A stretch of DNA of 64,000 nucleotides from Roseibium sp. (GTDB taxonomy: Bacteria; Pseudomonadota; Alphaproteobacteria; Rhizobiales; Stappiaceae): NCBI GenBank assembly GCA_017643925.1, contig JAEPML010000008.1:1-64000 (forward strand), given 5' to 3'. The position numbers and the translations under genes are program-made. Below are positions 39,180 to 48,419 of this stretch, in pieces (the stretch's first letter is position 1; each line of letters opens with the position of its first letter). The notes below the pieces were generated by a model. That model was given only the letters and a program-made list of their open reading frames with translations. It ran no database searches and was not told where the DNA came from.

Positions 39180-40309
39180 TTATCACCGATATCAAGACCT
39201 TCCTTTTGAAGGAATGGCGCACAATGCTGTTCGTTGTTGTCGAGACGGACGAGGGGATCATTGGTGTGGGCGAGTCGGGTCTCACCAGCCGCGAATATGC
39301 CGTGGAAGGCATGGTTCGAGATCTCAAGTCGCTCCTGATCGGACAGGACCCGTTTCGCACCGAGCATCACTGGCAGGTCATGTGGCGATCTGGGTTTCAT
39401 CCGTCAGGTCAGGTGCTGTCGTCGGCAATTGCAGCGATCGACATTGCGCTCTGGGACATCAAGGGGAAGAAACTCGGTGTTCCGCTCTACGAATTGCTTG
39501 GAGGCAAGACACGCGAAAAAGTCCTGACCTATTGCCATATCGGCGGGCAGTCCGTTGAAGAGACGCTGGAAGCAGCCAGGCAAAAGGTCCGCGAGGGCTG
39601 GCGGGCTTTGCGTTGGGAGCCTTCCTACCGGGAAGACATGGTCATGCGGGGAAGGGAGGCGGTGGACAAGGCGATTGCCGAGTTCGAGCTTCTTCGACGC
39701 GAGTTGGGCCCTGAAATCGAGCTTCTGTTCGACATTCATACAAAACTGACACCGCCCGAGACTGTTCGTTTTTGCAGGTCGGTAGAGGGGTGCAGGCCTT
39801 TCTTTCTTGAAGATGCCCTGCGGTCTGAATATCTCGAGGGCTACCGTCGCTTGCGAAAGCAAACCATTGCACCGTTGGCTGCCGGAGAGCAACTCGCATC
39901 CAAGTGGATGATGCGTCCACTGATCGAGGAGGATCTGGTCGATTATATAAGGGTGGACGTCTGTATTGCGGGTGGCCTCACCGAAGCCAAGAAGATCGCG
40001 GCCCTTGCTGAGACACACATGATCGATTTGGCGGTTCACAATCCAATCGGCCCGGTGTCGACGGCAGCATGTCTGCACCTCAACCTGAGTTGTCCGAATG
40101 TCGGCATTCAGGAGTTGCCAAAACGGCCAGGTGAAGCCCTTGATGACCTGTTTGCCACTGACCAGGTCTGGGAAGAAGGCTTCCTGCGCTGCTTGGATAA
40201 ACCTGGGCTCGGGATAGAAATCGACATTCAAGCCCTGAGCCATTACGACTTCCGTCACGAACATTTGCCGATTCTCAGACGTGAGGACGGCAGCTTCACC
40301 AACTGGTAG
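39176..40309 (+). CDS. Enolase-superfamily sugar acid dehydratase
   Basis: The 377-residue protein belongs to the mandelate racemase/galactonate dehydratase group. The active-site set is intact and in the same spacing as E. coli DgoD: Asp186 and His188 in FDIHTK, Glu212 in FFLEDA, Glu238 in AAGEQLA, and His288 in HNPIGPVSTAACLHL. This predicts syn- or anti-dehydration of an aldonate to a 2-keto-3-deoxy acid. DgoD itself acts on D-galactonate, but the neighbouring FAH dehydratase and semialdehyde dehydrogenase favour a pentonate. The start overlaps the stop of the SDR gene (ATGA at 39176-39179), showing coupling. Confidence 0.85.
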   Translation: MIITDIKTFLLKEWRTMLFVVVETDEGIIGVGESGLTSREYAVEGMVRDLKSLLIGQDPFRTEHHWQVMWRSGFHPSGQVLSSAIAAIDIALWDIKGKKLGVPLYELLGGKTREKVLTYCHIGGQSVEETLEAARQKVREGWRALRWEPSYREDMVMRGREAVDKAIAEFELLRRELGPEIELLFDIHTKLTPPETVRFCRSVEGCRPFFLEDALRSEYLEGYRRLRKQTIAPLAAGEQLASKWMMRPLIEEDLVDYIRVDVCIAGGLTEAKKIAALAETHMIDLAVHNPIGPVSTAACLHLNLSCPNVGIQELPKRPGEALDDLFATDQVWEEGFLRCLDKPGLGIEIDIQALSHYDFRHEHLPILRREDGSFTNW

Positions 40310-40327
40310 AATTAAAAGGTTGTTTAT

Positions 40328-41842
40328 ATGAGTTTTACGCCGAGGGGACGTCATCTCATCGCGGGTGACTGGGTTGCGTCAGAACAAACCTTTGCCAATC
40401 TTCCGATCGAAGGGGAAGGCTCGCACTTCGCCGAAGGAACATCGCAAGACATTGACCTGGCGGTCCAGGCAGCGGAACAGGCGTTCTGGCAGTATTCTGC
40501 AACGACACGCGCAGAGCGTGCTGCTTTCCTGAACCGGATTGCAGATGAAATCGAAGCCCGTGCGGATGACATCACATCCATAGGTGTACTCGAAACGGGC
40601 CTTCCGGCAGCGCGCCTGCAAGGCGAGCGGGGACGGACCACGGGCCAGATCCGTCTCTTTGCCAAGGTCATCGAGGACGGCAGCTACCTGGATCGGCGTC
40701 ATGACGAGGCTCTGCCGGACCGCGCGCCATTGCCGCGCCCGGATATTCGGCTGATGCAGCGCCCGGTCGGACCTGTTGGGGTCTTTGGCGCCTCGAACTT
40801 CCCGCTCGCGTTTTCAACGGCCGGAGGAGATACCGCCTCCGCGCTGGCGGCTGGCTGCCCGGTTGTCGTCAAGGGGCATCCTGCACATCCCGGAACAGCA
40901 GAAATCATCGCTGAAGCCATACAGGCCGCGATCGAAAGCTGCGGCATGCCGAGCGGCGTCTTTAGCCTGGTACAAGGATCGACCAAGGAAGTCGGTGCCG
41001 CGCTCGTTCAGCATCCGCTGATCAAGGCCGTCGGTTTCACGGGCTCTCTGGGAGCCGGCCGTGCGTTGTTTGACCTCTGTGCAGCCCGCCCCGAGCCGAT
41101 CCCGTTCTTTGGTGAACTTGGCAGTGTCAATCCGATGTTCCTCCTGCCGAACGCCCTGAAGAACAGAGGGGTGGAAATAGGAAAGGGTTGGGCTGCCTCT
41201 CTCACGATGGGGACGGGTCAGTTCTGCACAAATCCAGGTATTTCGGTCGCAATTGAGGGGCCTGACGCAGATGCCTATCTTGAAGCCGCAACGGCGGCTC
41301 TGGCAGAGGTCGGTGAGCAGGTCATGCTGACGCCGGGCATTGCAAGTGCCTTTTCTGCCGGGCAGGAGCGGGTCGCAGCCACAAGCGGTGTTCGAGAGAT
41401 TCTGAAGACGAGTTGTTCAACGCGTGGCGCGTCTCCCTATCTCTATGCGACGAGCGGTGAAAACTGGTTGGCCAACGAAGTCCTCGGCGAAGAGGTTTTT
41501 GGACCCCTGGGTATGCTGGTGACCGTTAAGGACTTTGCCGAAATGGAAGCCGTTGCGAAGTCTTTCGAGGGTCAGCTGACGGCAACACTGCACATGGATG
41601 ACGCTGACGGAGACCAAGCAAAAGCCTTGCTCCCAGTTCTTGAACGCAAGGCGGGGCGTGTGTTGGCAAATGGTTTCCCGACGGGTGTCGAGGTTTCGGA
41701 CGCCATGGTTCATGGCGGACCCTATCCCGCATCAACGAATTTTGGTGCAACTTCAGTTGGAACCATGGCCATACGGCGTTTCCTGCGGCCGGTTTCCTAC
41801 CAGAACATTCCGGAAAGCGTGTTGCCGTCCGACCTTCTGTGA
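40328..41842 (+). CDS. Alpha-ketoglutarate semialdehyde dehydrogenase
   Basis: The 504-residue aldehyde dehydrogenase resembles the alpha-ketoglutaric semialdehyde dehydrogenases that finish non-phosphorylative sugar routes by forming alpha-ketoglutarate. Motifs are VGVFGASNFPLAFSTAGGD in the NADP-binding region, the general-base Glu in FFGELGSVNP and the nucleophile Cys300 in MGTGQFCTNPG. The opening RGRHLIAGDWV is typical for this subgroup. It is the last gene of the importer operon and ends 8 nt before a strong hairpin. Confidence 0.88.
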   Translation: MSFTPRGRHLIAGDWVASEQTFANLPIEGEGSHFAEGTSQDIDLAVQAAEQAFWQYSATTRAERAAFLNRIADEIEARADDITSIGVLETGLPAARLQGERGRTTGQIRLFAKVIEDGSYLDRRHDEALPDRAPLPRPDIRLMQRPVGPVGVFGASNFPLAFSTAGGDTASALAAGCPVVVKGHPAHPGTAEIIAEAIQAAIESCGMPSGVFSLVQGSTKEVGAALVQHPLIKAVGFTGSLGAGRALFDLCAARPEPIPFFGELGSVNPMFLLPNALKNRGVEIGKGWAASLTMGTGQFCTNPGISVAIEGPDADAYLEAATAALAEVGEQVMLTPGIASAFSAGQERVAATSGVREILKTSCSTRGASPYLYATSGENWLANEVLGEEVFGPLGMLVTVKDFAEMEAVAKSFEGQLTATLHMDDADGDQAKALLPVLERKAGRVLANGFPTGVEVSDAMVHGGPYPASTNFGATSVGTMAIRRFLRPVSYQNIPESVLPSDLL

Positions 41843-41849
41843 GCATGAC

Positions 41850-41883
41850 GTTCAGGTGGACACAACTGGATGTCCACCTGAAC
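41850..41883. terminator. Bidirectional terminator
   Basis: GTTCAGGTGGACA (41850-41862) and TGTCCACCTGAAC (41871-41883) make a perfect 13-bp stem with an 8-nt loop between the convergent dehydrogenase and gntR genes. T tracts are short on both sides, but position and stem strength support termination. Confidence 0.75.
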
Positions 41884-41887
41884 CCGA

Positions 41888-42646
41888 TTACATGGCGCCG
41901 TGCGATGCGTCGATCTTCTCGGCAACCATCTTGTTTTGTTGCAACATGTTGCGCATGCGAATTCTCGCCTGGTCCGCGTCTCCACCGATAATCGCTTCAG
42001 CGACGCCGATGTGATTCCGGCGCGAAACCAGTTCCTCCGGAGCGCTCTTTCTGCCTGCGGAATAGGAAAAGATGAGCACGGCATAAATCAGGTTTTCGAG
42101 CTGTGAGAGCATCAGGCTTCCACTGGCCTGCAGGATCGTTGCGTGAAAGGCGTAGTCGGCGCCAATCAGTTCCGGATCATTTTCTTCGGGCCGCAAGCTG
42201 TGAGCTGCAGCCATGATGGTTGCGCGCTGCTCCTCATCGGCGTTGAGGGCGGCGAGGGCGGCTGCCTCCGGCTCGAAAATCAGACGCAGATCGGTCGCTT
42301 CCGAATAAAGTCGAGAGGCAAGGGGACTGTTCGGGTCGTGCCACCGGATGACATCTGGATCGAGCAGGTTCCAGTCATCAAACGGGCACACCCGAGACCC
42401 GTAGCGGCGCGCCGTCCGCACAAGCCCCTTACCGCACAGGACCTTGATGGCTTCCCTGACAACCGTCCGCGATACGCCGAGTTCGTCTACGAGATCGTCT
42501 TCCTTTGGGAAGGTGCTTCCGGTTTCGAATTCGCCGCGAGCGATCCTCTTTCCCAGAAGTTCGACTGTGTCTTTCACCGCTCCAGTCGGAAGGGAAGTCA
42601 GGACCTTGTCCGGCAATATGAATGATCTGTCCAAATCTATTTGCAT
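41888..42646 (-). CDS. GntR-family transcriptional regulator, FCD class
   Basis: The 252-residue protein has an N-terminal GntR winged helix (ELLGKRIARGEFETGSTFP, ELGVSRTVVREAIKVLCGKG). The C-terminal FCD helical effector domain starts at about residue 105, with metal-ligand-type residues in LRLIFEPEAAALAA and YAFHATILQASG. FCD regulators usually bind sugar acids or other small carboxylates and repress nearby catabolic genes. Its convergent position at the end of the sugar oxidation operon makes it the probable local regulator, perhaps through the inverted repeat at 33983-33999. Confidence 0.88.
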   Translation of the reverse strand: MQIDLDRSFILPDKVLTSLPTGAVKDTVELLGKRIARGEFETGSTFPKEDDLVDELGVSRTVVREAIKVLCGKGLVRTARRYGSRVCPFDDWNLLDPDVIRWHDPNSPLASRLYSEATDLRLIFEPEAAALAALNADEEQRATIMAAAHSLRPEENDPELIGADYAFHATILQASGSLMLSQLENLIYAVLIFSYSAGRKSAPEELVSRRNHIGVAEAIIGGDADQARIRMRNMLQQNKMVAEKIDASHGAM

Positions 42647-43168
42647 TCCGTTGCTCAGGTTTATCGACCAGAGGGCCAGAGCAGAGTGTTCCGGGTCGGG
42701 GCGATCTCATACTTTCGTTGTATAGGTAATTTGGGGGCAAAACTAGGAATAACACCAAGTTTCACCAGTCTTGTGCCTTATGACCTGCGTTCTCGCGCCG
42801 CAACGACGGCGGCTCGAAATGGTTGCAAGTAGGACCTTCTTGGGCATGTAAGTAACAAAAGCGCGTCGAGACGTGCGCGATTCTGCTGTCTGTATCAACA
42901 AGGATGCCGCACAGTGTCACCTTTCAGGTCGAAAACGTTGGTCTGCGCATGTACTGGCGCGTAACACGGTCAATATCCACAAATAGTCGAGCTTGTCGCT
43001 CAAATTTGGAGAAATGACCCATTTGAGGTGCATTTGGAAACAATTGCAGGATTTGGCGCATTCCGACATGTCAAAACGGCCTTAATTCAATCAGTGGTGG
43101 CTGATTAGCCCTGAATTTGCGGCATGCGCCGAGTTGCCGGTGCTCCAGGCGTCCCCGCTGGTTTAAAT

Positions 43169-43212
43169 TACAATTGATTTTTATGGAAAATACAATTGAT
43201 TTTTATGGAAAA
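43169..43212. repeat. Perfect tandem repeat, two 22-bp units
   Basis: TACAATTGATTTTTATGGAAAA occurs at 43169-43190 and again, without spacer, at 43191-43212. A partial echo (TTTGGAAAAT) follows. Two copies are too few for a CRISPR; it may be a duplicated binding site upstream of the kinase gene. Confidence 0.8.
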
Positions 43213-43236
43213 TTTGGAAAATCTACGAAGCGTGCA

Positions 43237-43262
43237 ATGATCAAATTGGTAAGTTTGATCAT
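43237..43262. promoter_or_regulatory. Inverted repeat upstream of the histidine kinase
   Basis: ATGATCAAA (43237-43245) and TTTGATCAT (43254-43262) are perfect 9-bp arms around TTGGTAAG. It may be a regulator-binding site for the kinase/phosphodiesterase pair; no T tract follows, so it is not an obvious terminator. Confidence 0.4.
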
Positions 43263-43443
43263 GTTACTAGAGCGGATTGTATAATCAATCTGCCCAGTTC
43301 ATGGTTCGACTTTCCTGATCTGGGGGCCGATTGGGTGGTATTGGGGCTGTAATTGGAATTCGCCTTTGAAGAATCAGGCCGAAACTAGATTATTCAAAGC
43401 ATTTGGTTCGCGAAATACTGCTCCATAAATTGAGGTGGGCGTC

Positions 43444-45045
43444 TTGAGTTTGAGCGGCAGTACGTCGTTGCCATATACTTCAAAGGAGATGGGTCGCGCC
43501 AGCCTGTCCCGGACCTTCATTCTTTATACGCTCGGTCTGTTCGCTGTCCTCGGCATCATATTCATCGGAATTCTGACAAAGATCACCTGGGATGCCTCCC
43601 ATGCGCGCGCAATCCGGGTAACCGAGGCGTTCTTCCAGGCAACCAAAAGACCATTTGAACGGGCAATCTGGACGGTGAATGCCGATGCGACCCTTCAACT
43701 GATCCGGGGCCTGGAAAGCCTGGAAGTTGTCGAGAAGGTCTGGGTGGAGACACCCGACACGGGCAATTTCGGAGAGCCCGTGACAAGCTCACGAAGAGCA
43801 GAAGCGCTGAACTACACCCTGAATTCGCCGAGCACGATCCTGCACAAGGATGCGATTGGGCAGGTCTTTATCCTCATTGACCGAAACACCATCTCCTATG
43901 AAATCGTCTCGACAGTCGGTTTCATCGTCACGGCCATCATTGTGTACCTGTTGCTTCTGGCGATCGTAATTCGCGCCGTCTTCCGGCGGCTGATTGGCAT
44001 CCCGTTGTCAAATATCGTGGACTATCTGGCCACACCCCGCCTCATCGAGGATCCGCCAAAGGCAGAACTGATGCCGGGGCGCGTCGACGAGATCGGGATC
44101 CTGGCCGCGAGCCTTCAGTCGATGGTCCAGCGGCGGCATCTGGATTTGCAGAAAATCCAGGAGTACCAGACCAATCTGGAAGATCTTGTTGCCCATAGAA
44201 CCGAGCAGCTGAAGCTGGTTCAGGAGGAACTGATCCAGGCGGATAACCTCGCGGCGTTGGGAGCGCTGGTTGCCGGAGTTTCTCATGAGTTGAACACGCC
44301 ACTTGGCAATGCCTTGATGGCAGCGACAACAATCAAGGATTCCGCGAGCTACCTGAACACCGAACTTGAGCGGCAAAGCCTCAGCAAGGAAGTTCTTGAG
44401 AACGAGGTGGAGCGCATCTCCGATACCGCCAATATCATCGAGAAAACCCTTGGGCGCGCGCGGGACCTGGTCGGGAACTTCAGGCAGGTGGCCGTTGATC
44501 GGCAGAGCGAAAAGAAACGCGCCTTCAACTTCGATCACATCATTCGGGAAACACTCGCCACGCTTCAACCCACGCTTAAGAAAACGTCTTTTAAGATCGA
44601 ACTCGATTTGAATGCAGACGAGATCATTGACAGCTATCCCGGGGCGGTGAGCCAGTTGGTTTCTAACTTTGTTGAAAACGCGTTGAAACACGGGTTTGAG
44701 GGACGCAGCAGCGGCACCATCCGGCTGTCTTCCAATGTGGTGACGAGCACCGACAGGAGCCTGGGCAGCGCAAAGGGCAAACTGATCGTTTTCAAATGCA
44801 AGGATGACGGCGTCGGCATACCGGACAAGAACCTGAAGAAGGTGTTTGAACCCTTCTTCACGACCAAGTTCGGTAAGGGAGGCTCAGGTTTGGGAATGGC
44901 AATCTGCTACCAGCTGGTGACCGAGGCCCTGAACGGGACAATCTCGGTTTCATCGACTGTTGGTTCCGGGACGGAATTTACAATAGAGTTTCCGGCCAAG
45001 GCTCCGGTGGCGCAGAAGACCCAAATCAGAAGGAAGGTGCATTGA
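43444..45045 (+). CDS. Membrane-bound sensor histidine kinase
   Basis: The protein of about 533 residues has a first membrane helix (FILYTLGLFAVLGIIFIGIL) and a periplasmic sensor segment of about 110 residues with no known domain. A second helix (VSTVGFIVTAIIVYLLLLAI) leads to a HAMP-like linker and a coiled coil. The H-box is AGVSHELNTPLGNA with His at about residue 281. The HATPase domain has NFVENALKHGF, DDGVGIPDKNLKKVFEPFFT and GSGLGMAICYQL. TTG 43444 has GAGG at good spacing; GTG 43435 and ATG 43489 are alternatives. The response regulator gene begins 1 nt after its stop. The signal is unknown. Confidence 0.88.
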   Translation: MSLSGSTSLPYTSKEMGRASLSRTFILYTLGLFAVLGIIFIGILTKITWDASHARAIRVTEAFFQATKRPFERAIWTVNADATLQLIRGLESLEVVEKVWVETPDTGNFGEPVTSSRRAEALNYTLNSPSTILHKDAIGQVFILIDRNTISYEIVSTVGFIVTAIIVYLLLLAIVIRAVFRRLIGIPLSNIVDYLATPRLIEDPPKAELMPGRVDEIGILAASLQSMVQRRHLDLQKIQEYQTNLEDLVAHRTEQLKLVQEELIQADNLAALGALVAGVSHELNTPLGNALMAATTIKDSASYLNTELERQSLSKEVLENEVERISDTANIIEKTLGRARDLVGNFRQVAVDRQSEKKRAFNFDHIIRETLATLQPTLKKTSFKIELDLNADEIIDSYPGAVSQLVSNFVENALKHGFEGRSSGTIRLSSNVVTSTDRSLGSAKGKLIVFKCKDDGVGIPDKNLKKVFEPFFTTKFGKGGSGLGMAICYQLVTEALNGTISVSSTVGSGTEFTIEFPAKAPVAQKTQIRRKVH

Positions 45046-45046
45046 C

Positions 45047-47293
45047 ATGGTGATGGACTTTCTTGCGCCTTCTGAACCAAATCCGAAGAAGAATGCGAGT
45101 GCGCCCTGGAAGATCCTGATTGTCGATGATGATCCGGACGTGCATGAAGTCACGAAAATCGCGGTTGGTGGTTACGAATTCGAGGACCGGCCGTTTGAGC
45201 TTCTCCATGCTCTTTCGGCGCATGAAGCGCGTCAGATTTTGGTGGAGCACGAAGATGTCGCGGTCGCGTTGGTCGACGTGGTCATGGAAAGCGATACGGC
45301 AGGTCTTGGTTTGGTTGGCTGGATCCGCTCCGAACTCGGAAATCATTTCACGCGCCTGATCTTGCGCACCGGTCAGCCAGGTTACGCGCCGCAGACCGAC
45401 GTGATCATGAAATTCGATATTGACGGCTACACCGAAAAGGCCGAGCTCTCACGAACCAAACTCATCACCGCCATCGTGACGGCCCTGCGCGGCTACAAGC
45501 TTGTTACGTCGCTGGAGAGCAACCGCAAAAAACTGAAACAGCTCAACGCACATTTTTCCGAGATCGTTGAACAAAATGCCATTCAGGAATTTGCCTCGAC
45601 GGCTTTGAGAAACTTCTCCGAACTCGTTGGCCAACCGGTCGATGCGCTGCTGTGTGGGTTGGAGGTTGTTCCCGAATACGGAACGTTCGACAAGTCCAGC
45701 ATGCGGGTACTGGCAGCGACCGGGAACCTCGAAGACAAGGTTGATCTGCCGGTTGATGTAATAGGCGATGAGGGGATCAGGACCTCCATCGCCTCTTGCA
45801 TCGAAACGCAGTCCCAATGCGTTTGGGACCAGGGTGTCGCCTTGCCCCTGGTAACGCGCAACGAAATGGCAGGGGCGCTTTATCTCGGGATCTCGGAAGA
45901 ACGGCTTGAGAACCTTGTTGGCACCGAAGTGGTGCAGCTGTTTGTTTCAAATGTCGCCCTTGGTTATGCCAAGACCGGGCTCATGGAGCATATCCGGAAC
46001 CTGGCCTATGTTGACCGGGTCACCGGTTTGTCGACGTTTTCGGGCTTTCTTGAAGCATTTCAAAGACATGCGGGGGGCAGGTCGCCGCTGCTTGTGGTGC
46101 ATCTTGATCTGCAGAGGTTCAGGGTCATTGTCGACGGGATCGGCGATGAGAAAGCCGGGGCAGTCCTGAAGAAGGCCGGCCACAGAATTTCACAGACCTT
46201 TCCGGACGCATTGACAATCGCACGCAAGGAACGGGACGAGTTCCTGCTTCTTCTCAGAGGCGGTGAGGACAACAAGATCCAGGATGTTGTTGCTCGTGTG
46301 GAAGATGCCTTCCAGGAACCGATTGCGCTAGACGAAAACCAGATAAACTTGAGGTTGCGCCTGGGCTTTGCGGCCGCAGCAGACAATGAGAATTTGAGCG
46401 CGGAACAACTCGTGCGACATGCGTCTATTGCCTTGAATGATGTTCGGCAAAAGGGCCTCACAAATCACGCGATTTTCCACCCGCTGATGCAGGAAGCAGC
46501 ATTTGAAAGACTGCGCCTTGCATCGCTCCTGACAGGTGGTGCAAACCAGACGGAAATGTCCGCACATTACCAGCCGATCATGCGGGCGGAAGACGAGAGC
46601 ATCGCATCCTTCGAGGCACTGATGCGGTTCAAGACCTCCTCAGGGAACTTTCTCAATACTGCACGAATGATCGAGGCCGCGGAGGCAAGCGGTCTCATCA
46701 CGGAAATCGGCGCCTGGATGTTCAAGACAGCGTTTGTCGAGTTTTCGGAACTTGAGGGCATTTCCAGTGACGTCGGTCTCAATGTGAATCTTTCGCCAAG
46801 GCAGGTTCAGACGAACCGGATTTACAAGGATATCGAGGATGCGGCGTCCGCAGCCGATCTGCCTTTGAGCAGGCTGGTATTCGAAGTGACCGAAGGCCTG
46901 TACATCAGCAATGACCAGATCACATTGTCGCTCCTGACCTGGTTGCGCAACAAGGGTGCAAAAATCGTAATTGACGACTTTGGAACCGGATATTCCTCGT
47001 TCAGCTACCTGAGAAAACTGCCCGTTGACGGGATCAAGATCGATCGCAGTTTCATCATGAACATGGATCAGGACCCGGATGCGCTTGCCGTTGTGAAGTC
47101 CATCATTGCCGTTGCGCAGGCTCTTGATTTGAGTGTCACGGCCGAAGGTGTCGAAACGGTTGCCCAGCGAAAAATCATGCAGGAACTGGGATGTGACCTC
47201 TTGCAAGGTTTTTTGTATTCCAAACCGCAAAGCCGGGAAGATCTGGCTGCTTTCATTCAGAAAGTTGAAGAACCGGGCAGGGTATTCGGCTAG
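45047..47293 (+). CDS. Response regulator with DUF3369, degenerate GGDEF and EAL domains
   Basis: The 748-residue protein has an intact receiver domain (ILIVDDDPDVHE, phospho-acceptor Asp77 in ALVDVVMES). A DUF3369/GAF-like region spans about 170-320. The GGDEF domain has ERDEF in place of GGDEF, so cyclase activity is unlikely. The C-terminal EAL domain keeps catalytic residues: ExLxR in FEALMRF, NVNLSPRQ, FEVTEG, VIDDFGTGYSS, GIKIDRSFI and TAEGVE. The likely role is phosphorylation-controlled hydrolysis of cyclic di-GMP, with the adjacent histidine kinase as partner. Motility, attachment or biofilm targets cannot be read from context. Confidence 0.9.
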   Translation: MVMDFLAPSEPNPKKNASAPWKILIVDDDPDVHEVTKIAVGGYEFEDRPFELLHALSAHEARQILVEHEDVAVALVDVVMESDTAGLGLVGWIRSELGNHFTRLILRTGQPGYAPQTDVIMKFDIDGYTEKAELSRTKLITAIVTALRGYKLVTSLESNRKKLKQLNAHFSEIVEQNAIQEFASTALRNFSELVGQPVDALLCGLEVVPEYGTFDKSSMRVLAATGNLEDKVDLPVDVIGDEGIRTSIASCIETQSQCVWDQGVALPLVTRNEMAGALYLGISEERLENLVGTEVVQLFVSNVALGYAKTGLMEHIRNLAYVDRVTGLSTFSGFLEAFQRHAGGRSPLLVVHLDLQRFRVIVDGIGDEKAGAVLKKAGHRISQTFPDALTIARKERDEFLLLLRGGEDNKIQDVVARVEDAFQEPIALDENQINLRLRLGFAAAADNENLSAEQLVRHASIALNDVRQKGLTNHAIFHPLMQEAAFERLRLASLLTGGANQTEMSAHYQPIMRAEDESIASFEALMRFKTSSGNFLNTARMIEAAEASGLITEIGAWMFKTAFVEFSELEGISSDVGLNVNLSPRQVQTNRIYKDIEDAASAADLPLSRLVFEVTEGLYISNDQITLSLLTWLRNKGAKIVIDDFGTGYSSFSYLRKLPVDGIKIDRSFIMNMDQDPDALAVVKSIIAVAQALDLSVTAEGVETVAQRKIMQELGCDLLQGFLYSKPQSREDLAAFIQKVEEPGRVFG

Positions 47294-47579
47294 GCGTTCT
47301 GCCTGGAGCCGATCGATCTCCTGGACTGGAGAAATCAACTAGGAGCCGCTACGCCCGAGATTGGTGTTGTGGCTTTCCTTGATTGGGCGATTGATATGTC
47401 TCATTGGTGAGACACGTTGCGAAATGAAATTGTCGCGGGTCCGATTTAAACAATTGAAAATTTGTACGAGACACGCTCTCATGGTGAGAATACGCTCGCG
47501 TCAATCATCTTGCAAATCGTCGAGCGTCGCCTATGTCCTTGTCATTATTCGCAATTGCGCGTTTGGGGAGAGAAGACAC

Positions 47580-48284
47580 ATGGATATGAACGGCTCTCAC
47601 AGCATTCCGGCCAGTCGGGAAGCTGTCTGGAAGGCATTGAATGATCCGGAAATCCTGAAAGCCTGCATCCCCGGCTGCGAAAGCCTCGAAAAGACCTCCG
47701 AAACGGAAATGGCTGCCGCAGTGACCTCCAAGATCGGACCGGTCAAGGCGAAGTTCAAAGGGGCGGTTACGCTTGAAAACATGAACCCTCCCGAAAGCTA
47801 CACCATCGTCGGAGAGGGCAAGGGCGGTGTCGCAGGGTTCGCAAAGGGATCTGCCGATGTCCGGTTGGCCGAAGAAGATGGCATCACCATCCTGACCTAT
47901 GAAGCAAAAGCCCAGGTCGGAGGCAAACTCGCGCAACTGGGCAGCCGTCTGATTGATTCCACAGCGAAGAAAATGGCGGATGATTTTTTCACGAAATTCT
48001 CGGACATGGTCGGCGAACCTGAAAAGGCCGGCGCCGAAAACATTGTAACCGATGATGAGCTCGACCCGGGCGTGGCCGAAGAAGCCAAAAGAATAGCGAT
48101 CGAAGACGCGCCGGGAGAGGTTCTGCATGCCCTGGAAGATGCAGAGCAAGCGGTTGAAGAGAGCATTCACAAGGCCGAACAGAACATTGAAGCTGCTGCA
48201 GGACGCAACGCCTTTGGCGGCCCCATGGTCTGGGGACTGATTGCTCTCGGTGCCTTGATCGTCATTCTTGCTATTGCGAGTTGA
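47580..48284 (+). CDS. coxG: CoxG-like carbon monoxide dehydrogenase subunit G family protein
   Basis: The 234-residue protein has an SRPBCC/CoxG domain at residues 1-150 (GSHSIPASREAVWKALNDPE, CIPGCESLEK, GEGKGGVAGFAKGSADVRL). An acidic linker and a C-terminal membrane helix (GPMVWGLIALGALIVILAIA) follow. CoxG proteins are thought to help recruit CO dehydrogenase to the membrane or pass electrons to quinones. ATG 47580 with GGGGAGAG upstream is chosen; the long frame from 47361 adds 73 residues without similarity. It leads the cox-like cluster, about 135 nt before coxS. Confidence 0.88.
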   Translation: MDMNGSHSIPASREAVWKALNDPEILKACIPGCESLEKTSETEMAAAVTSKIGPVKAKFKGAVTLENMNPPESYTIVGEGKGGVAGFAKGSADVRLAEEDGITILTYEAKAQVGGKLAQLGSRLIDSTAKKMADDFFTKFSDMVGEPEKAGAENIVTDDELDPGVAEEAKRIAIEDAPGEVLHALEDAEQAVEESIHKAEQNIEAAAGRNAFGGPMVWGLIALGALIVILAIAS

Positions 48285-48419
48285 CGTAACGGTAAAGAAT
48301 TTTGGAAGATCGGTACCCGAAGCGTTTTGGAACGTTACCGGTAGCCGGCGACAAACATGATGACTGGCGGCAGGGACGCGCCTGTTCCAGTCAGAGAAAT
48401 TTCAGAGGGAGAGAAATTG

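Larger units (their letters stand above)
42647..43443. other. Long intergenic region with repeats
   Basis: Almost 800 bases without a credible gene lie between gntR and the histidine kinase. The first 80 bases should hold the gntR promoter. The right half is AT-rich and carries a 22-bp tandem duplication (43169-43212) and a 9-bp inverted repeat (43237-43262). Small unannotated RNAs or regulatory sites are possible, but I cannot support one from the sequence. Confidence 0.5.

Noticed and set aside
43169..43212. Tandem repeat as a CRISPR array
   Set aside because: There are only two units, with no spacer between them and no cas genes in the window.
46180..46260. Active diguanylate cyclase in the response regulator
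   Set aside because: The signature reads ERDEF in place of GGDEF, so catalysis is not expected; only the EAL half looks active.
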